Positions 47,581-56,821 of a stretch of 62,304 nt of DNA are shown here, one piece after another; position 1 is the first letter of the stretch, and every line of letters starts with the position of its first letter. Both the position numbers and the translations under genes were made by a program. The notes beneath the pieces were generated by a model. The model had not been told where the DNA came from. It ran no database searches and saw only the letters and a list, made by a program, of their open reading frames with translations. The DNA is from Rhodoferax sp. OV413 (lineage in GTDB: Bacteria > Pseudomonadota > Gammaproteobacteria > Burkholderiales > Burkholderiaceae_C): NCBI GenBank assembly GCA_945861785.1, contig CAMAWD010000031.1:1-62304 (forward strand), read 5' to 3'.

Positions 47581-48693
47581 ATGCAAAAGATTCGTTACGG
47601 ATTGATCGGCTGCGGCAGCATGGGCTGCGAGCACATCGAGAACATCAAGGCCATCGACGGCACCGAGATCACCGCCATCGCCGACCCGAACACGGCGAGC
47701 CGCGCAGCGGCGCAGGCGCTGCTGCCTGGCCCGGTGAAGGTGTTCGAGGACTACCGGGATCTTCTGGCCGGCGCAGCCTTCGACGCGCTGGTGATCTCCA
47801 CACCCAACCATACCCACATCACGGTGCTGCGCGACGCGCTCCAGTCTGACGCGCACATCCTGATCGAAAAGCCTTTGTGCACCCGCATCGAAGATTGCCT
47901 GGAGCTTGTCCAGCGCGCCCAGGGGCGCCGCGCCATGGTCTGGGTGGCGCAGGAGTACCGCTACATGCCACCGGTGGCGGAGATGCTGCGCATGGCCCGC
48001 GAAGGTGCCGTCGGGCGCATCCACCAGGTGGCGATCCGCGAGCACCGCGAGCCGTTCTACCCCAAGGTCGACGACTGGAACCGCTTCTCGGCCAACACCG
48101 GCGGCACGCTGGTGGAAAAATGCTGCCACTACTTCAACCTGATGGACCTGGTGCTGGGTGAAAGACCGCTGTCGGTGTTCGCCTCGGGTGGCCAGCGCGT
48201 GAACCACCTGAATGAGAGTTATGGCGGGCGCACCCCGGACATCCTCGACAGCGCCTACGTGGTGGTGGAATACCCCAGTGGCGCGCGCGCGATGCTCGAC
48301 CTGTGCATGTTTGCCGAGAACTCGGTCGACAACGAGCAGATCGTCATCGTCGGCGACGAGGGCAAACTGGAGTCCCTGCTGCCCTCGCTGACGCTGCGTT
48401 ACGGGCGGCGCGAAGACTGGGGCACCCGCAAGGTCTGGGGCCAGTCGGCCAGCAGCGGCAAGGGTGTGTCGGTACGCCGCATCTGGGACACCAGCATCAA
48501 GTACATGGGCAACCACTTTGGCGCCTCCTATGTAGAGCATTTCAAATTCGCCCACGCCATCCGCCAGGGCCTGCCGCCCGAAGTGACCCTCGAAGACGGC
48601 CTGCGCGCTGTCGCCACGGGGATCGCCGCGCACCGCAGTATCGACACCCACGGCGTGGTGGCGATGTCCGACGTGTTGCCTGCTGGCTGGTAA
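47581..48693 (+). CDS. Gfo/Idh/MocA-family oxidoreductase
   Basis: 370 residues. N-terminal Rossmann segment IRYGLIGCGSMGCEHIENIK, VISTPNHTHITVLRDAL, the catalytic-type EKPLCTRIEDCLELV (EKP), and GGTLVEKCCHYFNLMDLVLGE with the His of the family. NAD(P)-dependent oxidation of a sugar or cyclitol hydroxyl is expected. It starts 12 bp after the ATPase remnant, within the LacI-controlled operon. Substrate not known. Confidence 0.92.
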   Translation: MQKIRYGLIGCGSMGCEHIENIKAIDGTEITAIADPNTASRAAAQALLPGPVKVFEDYRDLLAGAAFDALVISTPNHTHITVLRDALQSDAHILIEKPLCTRIEDCLELVQRAQGRRAMVWVAQEYRYMPPVAEMLRMAREGAVGRIHQVAIREHREPFYPKVDDWNRFSANTGGTLVEKCCHYFNLMDLVLGERPLSVFASGGQRVNHLNESYGGRTPDILDSAYVVVEYPSGARAMLDLCMFAENSVDNEQIVIVGDEGKLESLLPSLTLRYGRREDWGTRKVWGQSASSGKGVSVRRIWDTSIKYMGNHFGASYVEHFKFAHAIRQGLPPEVTLEDGLRAVATGIAAHRSIDTHGVVAMSDVLPAGW

Positions 48694-48705
48694 TTCAGGA
48701 GCCCC

Positions 48706-49494
48706 GTGATGACCTACACCACCTACTCGTCCCTGCGGGGGCGCACGGTTTTCATTTCTGGCGGCTCTTCGGGCATTGGTGCGGAACTGGTCCGCGCCTT
48801 CGCGCAACAAGGCAGCCACGTGGCTTTCTGTGGCACCAAGGCAGGGGGCGGCGACGCCCTGATCGCCGAACTGACCCAGGCTGGCCACGCCGCGCCGTTG
48901 TACGAGGCCTGCGACGTGCGCGACATCCCGGCGCTGCAGGCGATGCTGAACCGGGTGGCACACCAGTTCGGCCCGGTGCGCGTACTGGTCAACAATGCCG
49001 GGCGCGACGACCGCCACGCACTGGACGAACTCACACCCGACTACTGGGACAACTGCCTGGCCATCAACCTGCGCCACCAGGTGTTTGCCACGCAAACAGT
49101 CGCCCGCCAGCTGAAAGCAGCGTCGCTGGGGGGCAGCATCATCAACATGGGTTCCATCAGCTGGATGCGCGGGCGGCCCAACCTGATTGGTTACACCACC
49201 AGCAAGGCCGCGATCTCCGGCATGACCCGCAGCCTGGCGCGCGAGCTCGGCGAGGCCGGCATCCGTGTCAACGCGCTCGTGCCGGGCGCGATCGTGACCG
49301 AACGGCAGACCCAGCTCTGGCGCAGCCCGGAAGAAGACCAGAAGTTCATCGACCTGCAGTGCCTGAAATTCCGGCTCGACTCGACCCACGTGGCACGCTC
49401 CACGCTGTTCCTGGCCAGCGACGACAGCGACGGAATCACCGGGCAGAACCTGATTGTGGATGCCGGACTGGCGCAGGTGTCGGTGGCGGGATGA
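48706..49494 (+). CDS. Short-chain dehydrogenase/reductase
   Basis: 262 residues. Cofactor site FISGGSSGIGAELVRAF, NNAGRDDRHALDELTPDYW, catalytic Ser in IINMGSISW, YTTSKAAISGMTR (YxxxK) and PGAIVTERQTQLW. Classical SDR, probably oxidising a sugar (for instance an aldose at C1). Last gene of the catabolic cluster, 12 bp after the Gfo/Idh gene. SQ dehydrogenase of the sulfo-Entner-Doudoroff pathway is an SDR, which fits but does not prove the same role. Confidence 0.93.
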   Translation: MMTYTTYSSLRGRTVFISGGSSGIGAELVRAFAQQGSHVAFCGTKAGGGDALIAELTQAGHAAPLYEACDVRDIPALQAMLNRVAHQFGPVRVLVNNAGRDDRHALDELTPDYWDNCLAINLRHQVFATQTVARQLKAASLGGSIINMGSISWMRGRPNLIGYTTSKAAISGMTRSLARELGEAGIRVNALVPGAIVTERQTQLWRSPEEDQKFIDLQCLKFRLDSTHVARSTLFLASDDSDGITGQNLIVDAGLAQVSVAG

Positions 49495-49542
49495 TCTTCG
49501 TAAAGCACTGGTAAACCCTATTGCCCCGATTGAACCAATGGA

Positions 49543-49569
49543 TTAGCACTCTCTCCAAGAGAGTGCTAA
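49543..49569. promoter_or_regulatory. CIRCE element (HrcA operator) upstream of rpoH
   Basis: TTAGCACTC-N9-GAGTGCTAA, a perfect 9-bp inverted repeat with the canonical 9-bp spacer (TCTCCAAGA). It ends 30 bp before the rpoH start, so it lies in or at the start of the leader; AAGGAG at 49587 is the ribosome site. HrcA encoded at 969-1973 should bind here. Confidence 0.96.
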
Positions 49570-49599
49570 TATTCAATCATTCACTCAAGGAGTTCGGGC

Positions 49600-50541
49600 A
49601 TGACGGTTCAATCAGCAGGTTCAGGTTCTGCACTTGCGGTCGCCAATCCGTGGGGCATGGTGCCTGCACTCGGCAATCTGGACGCCTATATCTCGGCGGC
49701 CAACCGCTTGCCCATGCTCACGCTGGAGCAGGAGCAGAGTTTCGCGCGCAAGTTCCGGGATGACAACGACCTTGAAGCGGCGGGTAAGTTGGTGCTCTCT
49801 CACTTGCGGCTCGTTGTGTCGGTGTCGCGGCAATACCTGGGTTACGGCCTGCCGCACAGCGACCTGATCCAGGAAGGCAACGTCGGCCTGATGAAGGCGG
49901 TCAAGCGTTTTGACCCCGATCACGGCGTGCGCCTGGTCAGTTACGCGCTGCACTGGATCAAGGCCGAGATCCACGAATACATCCTGAAGAACTGGCGCAT
50001 GGTCAAGGTGGCGACCACGAAGGCCCAGCGCAAGCTGTTCTTCAATCTGCGGTCCATGAAACAGCGCTTCAAGTCCGAAGATGCTGCGGCGGATACCGGC
50101 ACCCACCGCGACACCCTGAACGAGAGCCAGATCGACGACATGGCGCGTGAGCTCAAAGTGAAGCGCGAAGAGGTGATCGAAATGGAAACCCGCCTCTCTG
50201 GGGGCGACGTGCTGCTCGACCCCAGCGCCTCCGACGACGGCGAAGACGCCTTTGGCCCGATTGCCTACCTGACCGACACCTCGCACGAACCGACCGCGAT
50301 GATCGAATCCCGCCAACGTGACGTGCTCGCGTCCGACGGCATCGCGCTGGCCCTCGACACGCTCGACCCACGCAGCCGTCGGATCGTCGAGGAGCGCTGG
50401 CTCAAGGTCAACGACGACAGTTCTGGCGGCATGACGCTGCACGACCTGGCGGAAGAATACGGCGTCAGCGCCGAACGCATCCGGCAGATCGAGGTGGCTG
50501 CGATGAAGAAGATGAAAAAGGCGTTGGTCAGTTACGCCTGA
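49600..50541 (+). CDS. rpoH: RNA polymerase heat-shock sigma factor sigma-32
   Basis: 313 residues. ALGNLDAYISAANRLPMLT at the start, region 2 HLRLVVSVSRQYLGYGLPHS with DLIQEGNVGLMKAVKRFDP, the RpoH box KAQRKLFFNLRSMK, and region 4 LHDLAEEYGVSAERIRQIEV. Directs polymerase to heat-shock promoters. The CIRCE element upstream would put it under HrcA as well. It sits beside the cytochrome oxidase locus, convergent with sco. Confidence 0.97.
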   Translation: MTVQSAGSGSALAVANPWGMVPALGNLDAYISAANRLPMLTLEQEQSFARKFRDDNDLEAAGKLVLSHLRLVVSVSRQYLGYGLPHSDLIQEGNVGLMKAVKRFDPDHGVRLVSYALHWIKAEIHEYILKNWRMVKVATTKAQRKLFFNLRSMKQRFKSEDAAADTGTHRDTLNESQIDDMARELKVKREEVIEMETRLSGGDVLLDPSASDDGEDAFGPIAYLTDTSHEPTAMIESRQRDVLASDGIALALDTLDPRSRRIVEERWLKVNDDSSGGMTLHDLAEEYGVSAERIRQIEVAAMKKMKKALVSYA

Positions 50542-50574
50542 CCGGCAACCGCCCAACCGGGGCGGCCCGCCACT

Positions 50575-51186
50575 TCAGGCCTGCTGCAGCAACTGCCGGA
50601 TGTCGCCCGCGAGGGCTTTCGCCCCACTGCCGTAACGGGTAAACAGCCGGATACGGCCTTTGGTGTCGTAGACATAACTGCCCGCCGAGTGGTCCATGGT
50701 GTAACTCGTGGGGGTGCGACCATCGACCTTCTTGTAATACGCCTTGAAGTCCTTGGTCAAAGCAGCCAATTGCTCCGGCGAACTCGGCCGCAGGGCCAGA
50801 AACGTCGGATCGAAATTGGCCATGTAGGCCTTGAGCACGTCGGGCGTGTCCCGGTCTGGGTCGACAGTGATGAACAGACCCTGCAAGCGCGCGCCGTCAG
50901 CACCCAGCATCGTGCGGATTTCGGCCAGTTCCGCCATCGACGTCGGACAGACATCCGGGCACTGGGTGTAGCCAAAAAACACCACGACGAGCTTGCCGGC
51001 AAAGTCCTTGATCGAGCGCAGCTGGCCGTTGTGGTCCGGCAGGCTGAAATCGCGCGCGTACTCGGCGCCGGTGATGTCGATCGACACGAACGACACCGCC
51101 TTTTCGGAGCAGCCTGTCAACACCAGCAAAGGAGTTGTCACCAAGGCGCCGCAAAAAATGGATTGCAAGGCTTGTCGTTTGTTCAT
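50575..51186 (-). CDS. SCO1/SenC-type copper chaperone for cytochrome oxidase
   Basis: 203 residues from ATG 51186, with a membrane anchor/lipobox-like LLVLTGCSEK. Thioredoxin fold with the copper-binding pair in GYTQCPDVCPTSMAEL (CxxxC) and the third ligand His in SYTMDHSAGSYVYD. Delivers copper to the CuA site of subunit II. Follows ctaB on the same strand in the oxidase-assembly run. Confidence 0.95.
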   Translation of the reverse strand: MNKRQALQSIFCGALVTTPLLVLTGCSEKAVSFVSIDITGAEYARDFSLPDHNGQLRSIKDFAGKLVVVFFGYTQCPDVCPTSMAELAEIRTMLGADGARLQGLFITVDPDRDTPDVLKAYMANFDPTFLALRPSSPEQLAALTKDFKAYYKKVDGRTPTSYTMDHSAGSYVYDTKGRIRLFTRYGSGAKALAGDIRQLLQQA

Positions 51187-51215
51187 GGTGGGTTCGTCAA
51201 GATCAGCCCGCCGGC

Positions 51216-52124
51216 TCACAGCAGGTAGTGGTCGAGCAACAGGGCAACAAACAGCAGGCTCAGGTGCCACAGGGAATAACGGAAGGTCTTGCGCGCAAGG
51301 GCGTCCGAGTAGTCGCGCCAAAGCCAGAACCCATACAGGCAGAAACCGCCGCTGAGGACCACCGCAGCCAGCAGGTACAGCCAGGAGCTCATGCCGTAGA
51401 TGAATGGCAACAGGCACGCAGCAAACAACACGCCGGTGTACAGGAGGATCTGCAACCGCGTGAATTCGCTGCCATGCGTGACAGGCAGCATCGGCAGGCC
51501 GGACTTGCGGTACTCCTCCACACGGTACAAGGCCAGAGCCCAGAAGTGCGGCGGGGTCCACAGAAAGATGATCAGGAACAGAATCATCGCCTCCGGGCCG
51601 ACATCCCCGGTGATGGCGGCCCAGCCCAATACCGGTGGCATGGCGCCCGATGCACCCCCGATGACGATGTTCTGGGGTGTCAGCGGCTTCAGCACCACGG
51701 TGTAGACAACCGCATACCCGACGAAGGTGGCGAAGGTCAGCCACATCGTCAGCGGGTTGACCCACCAATAAAGGATTGCCGATCCGGCCAGGCACAGCAG
51801 TGCCGAGAACAGCAGCGTGTGCCCGTTGCCGAGCTGGCCGCGCGCAGTCGGCCGCCAGGCTGTGCGTTTCATCTTGGCGTCTATGCCCTGCTCGACGATG
51901 CAGTTGAATGCCGCGGCTGCGGCGGCCACGAGCCAGATGCCGGCACTGGCCAGCAAGATCAGTTTGACGTCCGCCAGGGACGGCCGGCCGGGGATCGCCA
52001 GCACCATGCCGATCAGGGCGCAAAACACAATGAGTTGCACCACGCGCGGTTTGGTCAGCGCGTAGTACTGCCGGGCAAGTGTCAGCGGAGCCATCTCTGG
52101 GAGCACAGCGGATTTGCCGGTCAT
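51216..52124 (-). CDS. ctaB: Protoheme IX farnesyltransferase (heme O synthase)
   Basis: 302 residues, about eight membrane spans. Prenyltransferase signature [19 protein letters not shown] and the second conserved loop [20 protein letters not shown]. Converts heme B to heme O with farnesyl diphosphate, the step before CtaA. Its start overlaps the ctaA stop by 4 bp, so the two are coupled. Confidence 0.97.
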   Translation of the reverse strand: MTGKSAVLPEMAPLTLARQYYALTKPRVVQLIVFCALIGMVLAIPGRPSLADVKLILLASAGIWLVAAAAAAFNCIVEQGIDAKMKRTAWRPTARGQLGNGHTLLFSALLCLAGSAILYWWVNPLTMWLTFATFVGYAVVYTVVLKPLTPQNIVIGGASGAMPPVLGWAAITGDVGPEAMILFLIIFLWTPPHFWALALYRVEEYRKSGLPMLPVTHGSEFTRLQILLYTGVLFAACLLPFIYGMSSWLYLLAAVVLSGGFCLYGFWLWRDYSDALARKTFRYSLWHLSLLFVALLLDHYLL

Positions 52125-53296
52125 GCTGACACTCCCGGTGAACCTGCAACAGGCGAACTGGCGCTACGGGCTGCCGCGCTCGCGGTGCATCGGGCAACAG
52201 TCCAGGTCAGCACCAGCGCCAGTCCGGCGGCACCCGCGGTATGGAGCAAGGCCGCCACCAGCGGCCAGCCGAGTACGACGTTGGCCAGGCCAGTGCCAAG
52301 TTGCAGTGCGGCCAGGCCGGCCAGCCAGCGTGCCTGCGCCCGAAGCGGAGCAACCGCATGCAAGCGCAGCGCCAGCGCGCCAAGCGCCAGCAGCACGGCA
52401 TACGCCATCAGCCGATGGGCCATGTGGATCGCTGTCAGCGCCGCGAAGGTGACCGGCTCGCCGCTCTGCGTCATGCCCAGGTCACGCCAGATCTGGAACC
52501 CCTGGTCGAAGCGCATTTCCGGCCACCAGCGCCCCTGGCACATCGGGAAATCCTGGCAGGCCAGGACCGCGTAGTTGGTGCTGACCCAGCCGCCCAGGGC
52601 AAGTTGCACCGCCAGCAGCACGCAGGTGACCTGCAGCAGCAGGCCCGTGGACACCCCCAGCCGCACCGGCGTGCACGCCGTCAGGCGGCGTGTATTGCGC
52701 TCGACCTGCACGCACAACATGGCCAGCAGGACCATGCCGCCGAGCAGGTGCAAGGTCACGATTGCGGGCCGCAGCTTCATGGTCACCGTCCATGCCCCGA
52801 ATGCACCCTGCAGGCAGACCCACAACAACGTGGCAGTGGGCCACCAGCCCATCACTGATCCGCCCCGCAAACCGGCCGTGCCCCGCTGCTCGCGCCAGCT
52901 GGCGACCGCCAGGACCAGAATCAAGCCGCCGACACCTGTGGCGAGGTAGCGGTGCAGCATCTCGACCCAGGCTTTGCCGTGCGTCACAGGGCCGGAAGGC
53001 ATCGCCGACTGGGCCGCTCCGATATGGTCGGCGGCGCCGACAGGGCTTGCATGTCCGTAACAACCCGGCCAGTCCGGGCAGCCCAGGCCGGAATCGGTCA
53101 GCCGTGTGAATGCACCGAACACGACCAGGTCGAAGGTCAGAACCAGGGTCAGTACCGCCAGCCGGTGTTGCCAGGCCTGGCCCGACTGGCCGCGCGCGCG
53201 CAGCCACACCCAGCCGACAACGATGGAGGAGAGCGCGGCACCAACCAGCAGCACCTGCGCCAGCGGGACCAGATCGACAGCTGCGGGCGCCGTCAT
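52121..53296 (-). CDS. ctaA: Heme A synthase (COX15/CtaA family)
   Basis: 391 residues from ATG 53296, about eight membrane spans. [23 protein letters not shown] carries the Cys pair and conserved CPDWPxC motif; [27 protein letters not shown] and [13 protein letters not shown] supply the heme-ligand His residues. Oxidises heme O to heme A. The start overlaps the stop of the upstream SCO-like gene by 4 bp. Confidence 0.95.
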   Translation of the reverse strand: MTAPAAVDLVPLAQVLLVGAALSSIVVGWVWLRARGQSGQAWQHRLAVLTLVLTFDLVVFGAFTRLTDSGLGCPDWPGCYGHASPVGAADHIGAAQSAMPSGPVTHGKAWVEMLHRYLATGVGGLILVLAVASWREQRGTAGLRGGSVMGWWPTATLLWVCLQGAFGAWTVTMKLRPAIVTLHLLGGMVLLAMLCVQVERNTRRLTACTPVRLGVSTGLLLQVTCVLLAVQLALGGWVSTNYAVLACQDFPMCQGRWWPEMRFDQGFQIWRDLGMTQSGEPVTFAALTAIHMAHRLMAYAVLLALGALALRLHAVAPLRAQARWLAGLAALQLGTGLANVVLGWPLVAALLHTAGAAGLALVLTWTVARCTASAAARSASSPVAGSPGVSA

Positions 53297-54036
53297 GGTG
53301 TTGGCTGGCGGCCCGCCGCGTCCCAGGAGGCACTGGCGCGCAACACACGTTCCAGGTCGCGCTTGGCGCGGACAGCGCCGGCCATGTCCAGCGCGGCCGG
53401 GAACCGCATCATCCAGTTGCCAAGCGGATCGACCAGATACAGATGCTCTTCGAGGCGATGTCCAATGGATGGCGCCAGCCACTGCGCCAGTCGAGCCGCC
53501 TCGACCCGCAGCACCGTTGCGTCTTTGAGGGCCGGGCGCAGGGCGGCCGGCGTTGGCGTGGTGTCGTTGACCAACCAGACGCGGTCGACGCGGTCCTTGT
53601 TCTTGCCCAGGCTCTCGCGCACTTGCCGCTGCAGGTAGAGATGTTGCTGGCAAGCAGCCTCGCAGGCACCACCCGCCACACTGACCAGGAGCCATTGCCC
53701 ACGCAGGCTGCGCAGGTTGACAGGCACACCATCCATCGTGACCGCAACGAGATCCGGCAACGGGCGTTGCGGATCCACGAGTTCCCCGAAAACGCTGCGC
53801 GCCTCAGGTCGGACCACGTAATAGGTCAGGTAGGAGGCCACCACGGGCGCGGCGCATGCGGCGAACACCAGCATCATCTTCCAACGACCGATGGCGGTCC
53901 TGCGCGGGTCTTGCGCGCCTTGGAGCACGGCACTCGGCAGCGAATGGACCGTCAAACCCAGTGGCTCGTCGCGGCCGATCGGCGCGGGCACCTCAACGGG
54001 GCGGGAAGAAACGTCGGACAATTTGGAACCAGCCAT
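53293..54036 (-). CDS. Membrane-anchored SCO-like thioredoxin-fold protein of the oxidase locus
   Basis: 247 residues from ATG 54036. One membrane segment (KMMLVFAACAAPVVASYLTY) follows a 50-residue cytoplasmic lead. The outer domain looks like a SCO/redoxin fold: VNLRSLRGQWLLVSVAGGAC with ACEAAC giving a CxxxC, and WLVND. It may serve in copper or thiol handling during oxidase assembly. Overlaps the SURF1 gene by 44 bp if both starts are right. No family name is certain. Confidence 0.75.
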   Translation of the reverse strand: MAGSKLSDVSSRPVEVPAPIGRDEPLGLTVHSLPSAVLQGAQDPRRTAIGRWKMMLVFAACAAPVVASYLTYYVVRPEARSVFGELVDPQRPLPDLVAVTMDGVPVNLRSLRGQWLLVSVAGGACEAACQQHLYLQRQVRESLGKNKDRVDRVWLVNDTTPTPAALRPALKDATVLRVEAARLAQWLAPSIGHRLEEHLYLVDPLGNWMMRFPAALDMAGAVRAKRDLERVLRASASWDAAGRQPTP

Positions 54037-54718
54037 AAAGTAGGGTGACCAGGCCACCCAGGGCAAACCATTGAAACGCATAACCATGGTGCTTTTCGAC
54101 ACCCACATTGACACGTGGCCAATCGCGCAGGAGCCCGTCGCCGGGCGGACCGGACTGCAGCACCGACACCTGCAGCAGCGGACGGCCGATCTCGCGGGAA
54201 AACTGCGCCAGGTCCAGATTCTGCCGGATGATGCCGGCCTGCGATGTGTCGAAGTCATATAGCTTGGAGGGAGGCGGGGCAATTCGCCCTTGCAGCTCCA
54301 CCACGCCCGTTTCCACCGGCAGGTCAGGAACCTGCGCCCGGTCGACAAAGTTTCGCGGCACCCAGCCCCGTTGCACGAGCACAACCTGGGTCGAGCCTTC
54401 AAGTTGCAGCGGCGTCACCGCGAAAAACCCGGGCTTTCCATTCATCTGCCGGTTGTCCAGAAACACGGTGTGGGAGGGCAACCAGCTGCCCCGCACGGCG
54501 GTACGACGGTACAGCTTGTCGGTTGCGACCGACGCCTCGGTCAGGCTCGCACCATCCAGCACCGCCTCTTGCTGCCGACTGTCCATCTTGTCCTGCAGCG
54601 CCAGTTTCTCCGCGGCGCGCGACAATTGCCAGAATCCCAATGCCACGGTGACCGCGACGGCCACCAGCGCAGCGAGAGTGACAAGCCAGAACCGGCCACT
54701 CAAAGGCCCCGATCTCAC
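53993..54718 (-). CDS. SURF1-family cytochrome oxidase assembly protein
   Basis: 241 residues from GTG 54718. N-terminal membrane segment FWLVTLAALVAVAVTVALGF followed by WQLSRAAEKLAL, then VFLDNRQMNGKPGFFAVTPL, QRGWVPRNF and the C-terminal span HHGYAFQWFALGGLVTLLYG. SURF1 binds heme A and passes it to subunit I. Divergent from the small DUF2909 gene. No ATG is available in a suitable place, so the GTG is preferred. Confidence 0.9.
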   Translation of the reverse strand: MRSGPLSGRFWLVTLAALVAVAVTVALGFWQLSRAAEKLALQDKMDSRQQEAVLDGASLTEASVATDKLYRRTAVRGSWLPSHTVFLDNRQMNGKPGFFAVTPLQLEGSTQVVLVQRGWVPRNFVDRAQVPDLPVETGVVELQGRIAPPPSKLYDFDTSQAGIIRQNLDLAQFSREIGRPLLQVSVLQSGPPGDGLLRDWPRVNVGVEKHHGYAFQWFALGGLVTLLYGWFQIVRRFFPPR

Positions 54719-54733
54719 TGGATAATCCCCCGC

Positions 54734-54955
54734 ATGGTGTATCTCGTCCTGTTCGCTTTTGTGGCCATTGTCGGCAGCCTCGGTGCAGCCCTGTATTTCA
54801 TGGTGCAGGACGGGCGGGACGGCAAGGCCAAGACCAAGCACATGGCGCGCGCACTCGCGTTCCGTGTCGGGTTCTCGATCCTGCTGTTTGTCTGTGTGCT
54901 GGCCGCCTGGAAACTCGGCTACATCCAGCCCACAGGTATTCCTGTGGGCAAGTAG
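54734..54955 (+). CDS. Twin-transmembrane small protein (DUF2909-like)
   Basis: 73 residues with two membrane helices (LVLFAFVAIVGSLGAALYF and FSILLFVCVLAAWKLGYI) joined by a basic loop QDGRDGKAKTKHMARALAF. It is the only plus-strand gene inside the oxidase locus, divergent from SURF1. The family is common next to cytochrome oxidase genes in beta- and gamma-proteobacteria; role unknown. Confidence 0.85.
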   Translation: MVYLVLFAFVAIVGSLGAALYFMVQDGRDGKAKTKHMARALAFRVGFSILLFVCVLAAWKLGYIQPTGIPVGK

Positions 54956-55066
54956 GGCCGGCAATCTGCGGTTTCACAACCGCCACCTCCGGTCGCAAAT
55001 GCAGCTGCGCATCCGCGCGCTGCGCGCGACACCCTGGACCGCGCCACGCTGGCGCCGGTCATCCGT

Positions 55067-55948
55067 TCAAAGCCAATAGACCAGGATATACAGGCCGAGC
55101 CACACCACGTCCACAAAGTGCCAGTACCACGCAGCGCCTTCGAACCCAAAGTGCTTTTGTGGCGTGAAATGCCCCTTTTGCAGACGCAAGGTGATGATCA
55201 GCAGCATCAGCATGCCGATGAACACATGGAAACCGTGGAAACCCGTCAGCATGAAGAATGTGGAGCCATACGCACCGGAACTGAGCTTGAGGTTCAGGTC
55301 GCTGTACGCGTGGGCATATTCATAACCCTGCACAAACAGGAAAACCACCCCCAGCAGAACCGTCAGCCACATGAAACCAATGGTGCGGCTGCGGTTGCCC
55401 ACCTGCAGCGCATGGTGCGCGATGGTCAGCGTGACGCCCGAACTCAACAGCAGTGCGGTGTTGATCGTGGGCAGCCAGAACGGGGTCATGGTCTGGAACG
55501 GCTCGATGGTGCCGGCAGGCGATGCCGTGGCACCCGCAACCATGCTGGGCCAGGCCGCCTTGAAATCGGGCCAGAGCACCGCGTTTTCCAGGCTGCCCAG
55601 GGCGGGCACCGAATGCACACGCATCCACCACAGGGCTGTAAAGAACGCGCCGAAGAACATCACTTCCGAGAAGATGAACCAGCTCATGCTCCAGCGGTAG
55701 GACAGGTCGACCTTGTAGCCGTAGGAACCACCCTCGCTTTCGGAGATGGCAACGCCAAACCACTTGAACAGGATGACGAACAACCAGGCAAAACCGACCA
55801 TCAGGGGGTACTTGCCCCAATCTTCGCCGTTGATCCACTGGCCCGCGCCAACGGCGATCAAAAACAGGCCTAACGCCGCCAGCGCCGGATAACTCGACGG
55901 ATTGGGTACGAAGTAGTACGGCGTACCACTGTGGGATGTTGAACTCAT
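55067..55948 (-). CDS. ctaE: Cytochrome c oxidase subunit III
   Basis: 293 residues, seven predicted spans. SMSWFIFSEVMFFGAFFTAL with the conserved Glu, VTLTIAHHALQVGNRS, STFFMLTGFHGFHVFIGMLM and AAWYWHFVDVVWLGLYILVY. Part of the aa3 oxidase in the inner membrane. Follows DUF2970 and ctaG on the same strand. Confidence 0.97.
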   Translation of the reverse strand: MSSTSHSGTPYYFVPNPSSYPALAALGLFLIAVGAGQWINGEDWGKYPLMVGFAWLFVILFKWFGVAISESEGGSYGYKVDLSYRWSMSWFIFSEVMFFGAFFTALWWMRVHSVPALGSLENAVLWPDFKAAWPSMVAGATASPAGTIEPFQTMTPFWLPTINTALLLSSGVTLTIAHHALQVGNRSRTIGFMWLTVLLGVVFLFVQGYEYAHAYSDLNLKLSSGAYGSTFFMLTGFHGFHVFIGMLMLLIITLRLQKGHFTPQKHFGFEGAAWYWHFVDVVWLGLYILVYWL

Positions 55949-56000
55949 TTCTTCTCCAGCTCTCGATTCAGGACTTCAAAATATCCGAATGCCGCGGCAA

Positions 56001-56222
56001 TCACTTCGCCACGACCCAATTGACCAGCGCGATCAGCGCCGCCACAAAAACAATCACGCCGGCAAAACCCACAGCGATGACATGCAGCGGATTGAGTCGC
56101 GCGCCATCCTGCTCCAGGTCACTGCCCTTGCGCAGGCCGACAAACGACCAGCCCACCGCCTTGACCGTACTTAGGAACGAGCCCTTGCGTGCCAGCACGG
56201 AAGGATCAGCAGGATCGCTCAT
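56001..56222 (-). CDS. DUF2970 small membrane protein
   Basis: 73 residues: FLSTVKAVGWSFVGLRKGSD near the start and one membrane helix (IAVGFAGVIVFVAALIALVN) at the end. This is the DUF2970 pattern found between ctaG and ctaE in beta-proteobacteria. Its start overlaps the ctaG stop by 4 bp, so it is translated with the oxidase assembly genes. Function unknown. Confidence 0.88.
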   Translation of the reverse strand: MSDPADPSVLARKGSFLSTVKAVGWSFVGLRKGSDLEQDGARLNPLHVIAVGFAGVIVFVAALIALVNWVVAK

Positions 56223-56818
56223 GAACCTGCCTTCGGCCCGGAGCCCGCGTCGACTGCGGCAATCGGCGCTTCAGGAACCTTGCCGCCGACTTCAAAAAAC
56301 GTATACGACAGCGTGATCGTGGCCACATCGCGCGACATTTTCGGATCGATCACAAAAACCACCGGCCAGGATTTTTTCTCGCCTGGCTCCAGCGTGTATT
56401 GGGTGAAGCAGAAACACTCCAGTTTGTTGAAATGCGCCGCTGCCTGCTGCGGGGCATAACTGGGAATGGCCTGCGCCGCCATCCGCCGGTTCTGCACATT
56501 CTGGAACTCGTACACCACGGTCGTCAACTCGCCCGGGTGCACCTGCAAGGAACGTTGCGCCGGCTTGAACTCCCATGGGCCGCGGGAGTTGGCATCGAAC
56601 TCCACGGTGATCGTGCGGCTGCGGTCCACTTGGGTATTGACCACGCGACTGGTGTCGACACCGGTGTTGTTGCGTTCGCCCAAGGCCAGGATATTGATGC
56701 CCGTCATTTCGCAGATGGCGTTGTAAATCGGCCCCAACGCATAACCAAAAGCCAGCATCACCAATGCGATGACGCACAGCTTGCCCGCCATCGCCATGTT
56801 TGCGAGACGCAAGTTCAT
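56219..56818 (-). CDS. ctaG: Cytochrome c oxidase assembly protein CtaG (Cox11)
   Basis: 199 residues: a single N-terminal span and a periplasmic domain. Copper-binding CFCFTQYTLEPGEKKSWPVV (CFCF) and FVIDPKMSRDVATITLSYTF are diagnostic. Inserts copper B into subunit I. It is placed between the 36-residue protein and DUF2970. Confidence 0.97.
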   Translation of the reverse strand: MNLRLANMAMAGKLCVIALVMLAFGYALGPIYNAICEMTGINILALGERNNTGVDTSRVVNTQVDRSRTITVEFDANSRGPWEFKPAQRSLQVHPGELTTVVYEFQNVQNRRMAAQAIPSYAPQQAAAHFNKLECFCFTQYTLEPGEKKSWPVVFVIDPKMSRDVATITLSYTFFEVGGKVPEAPIAAVDAGSGPKAGS

Positions 56819-56821
56819 GGC

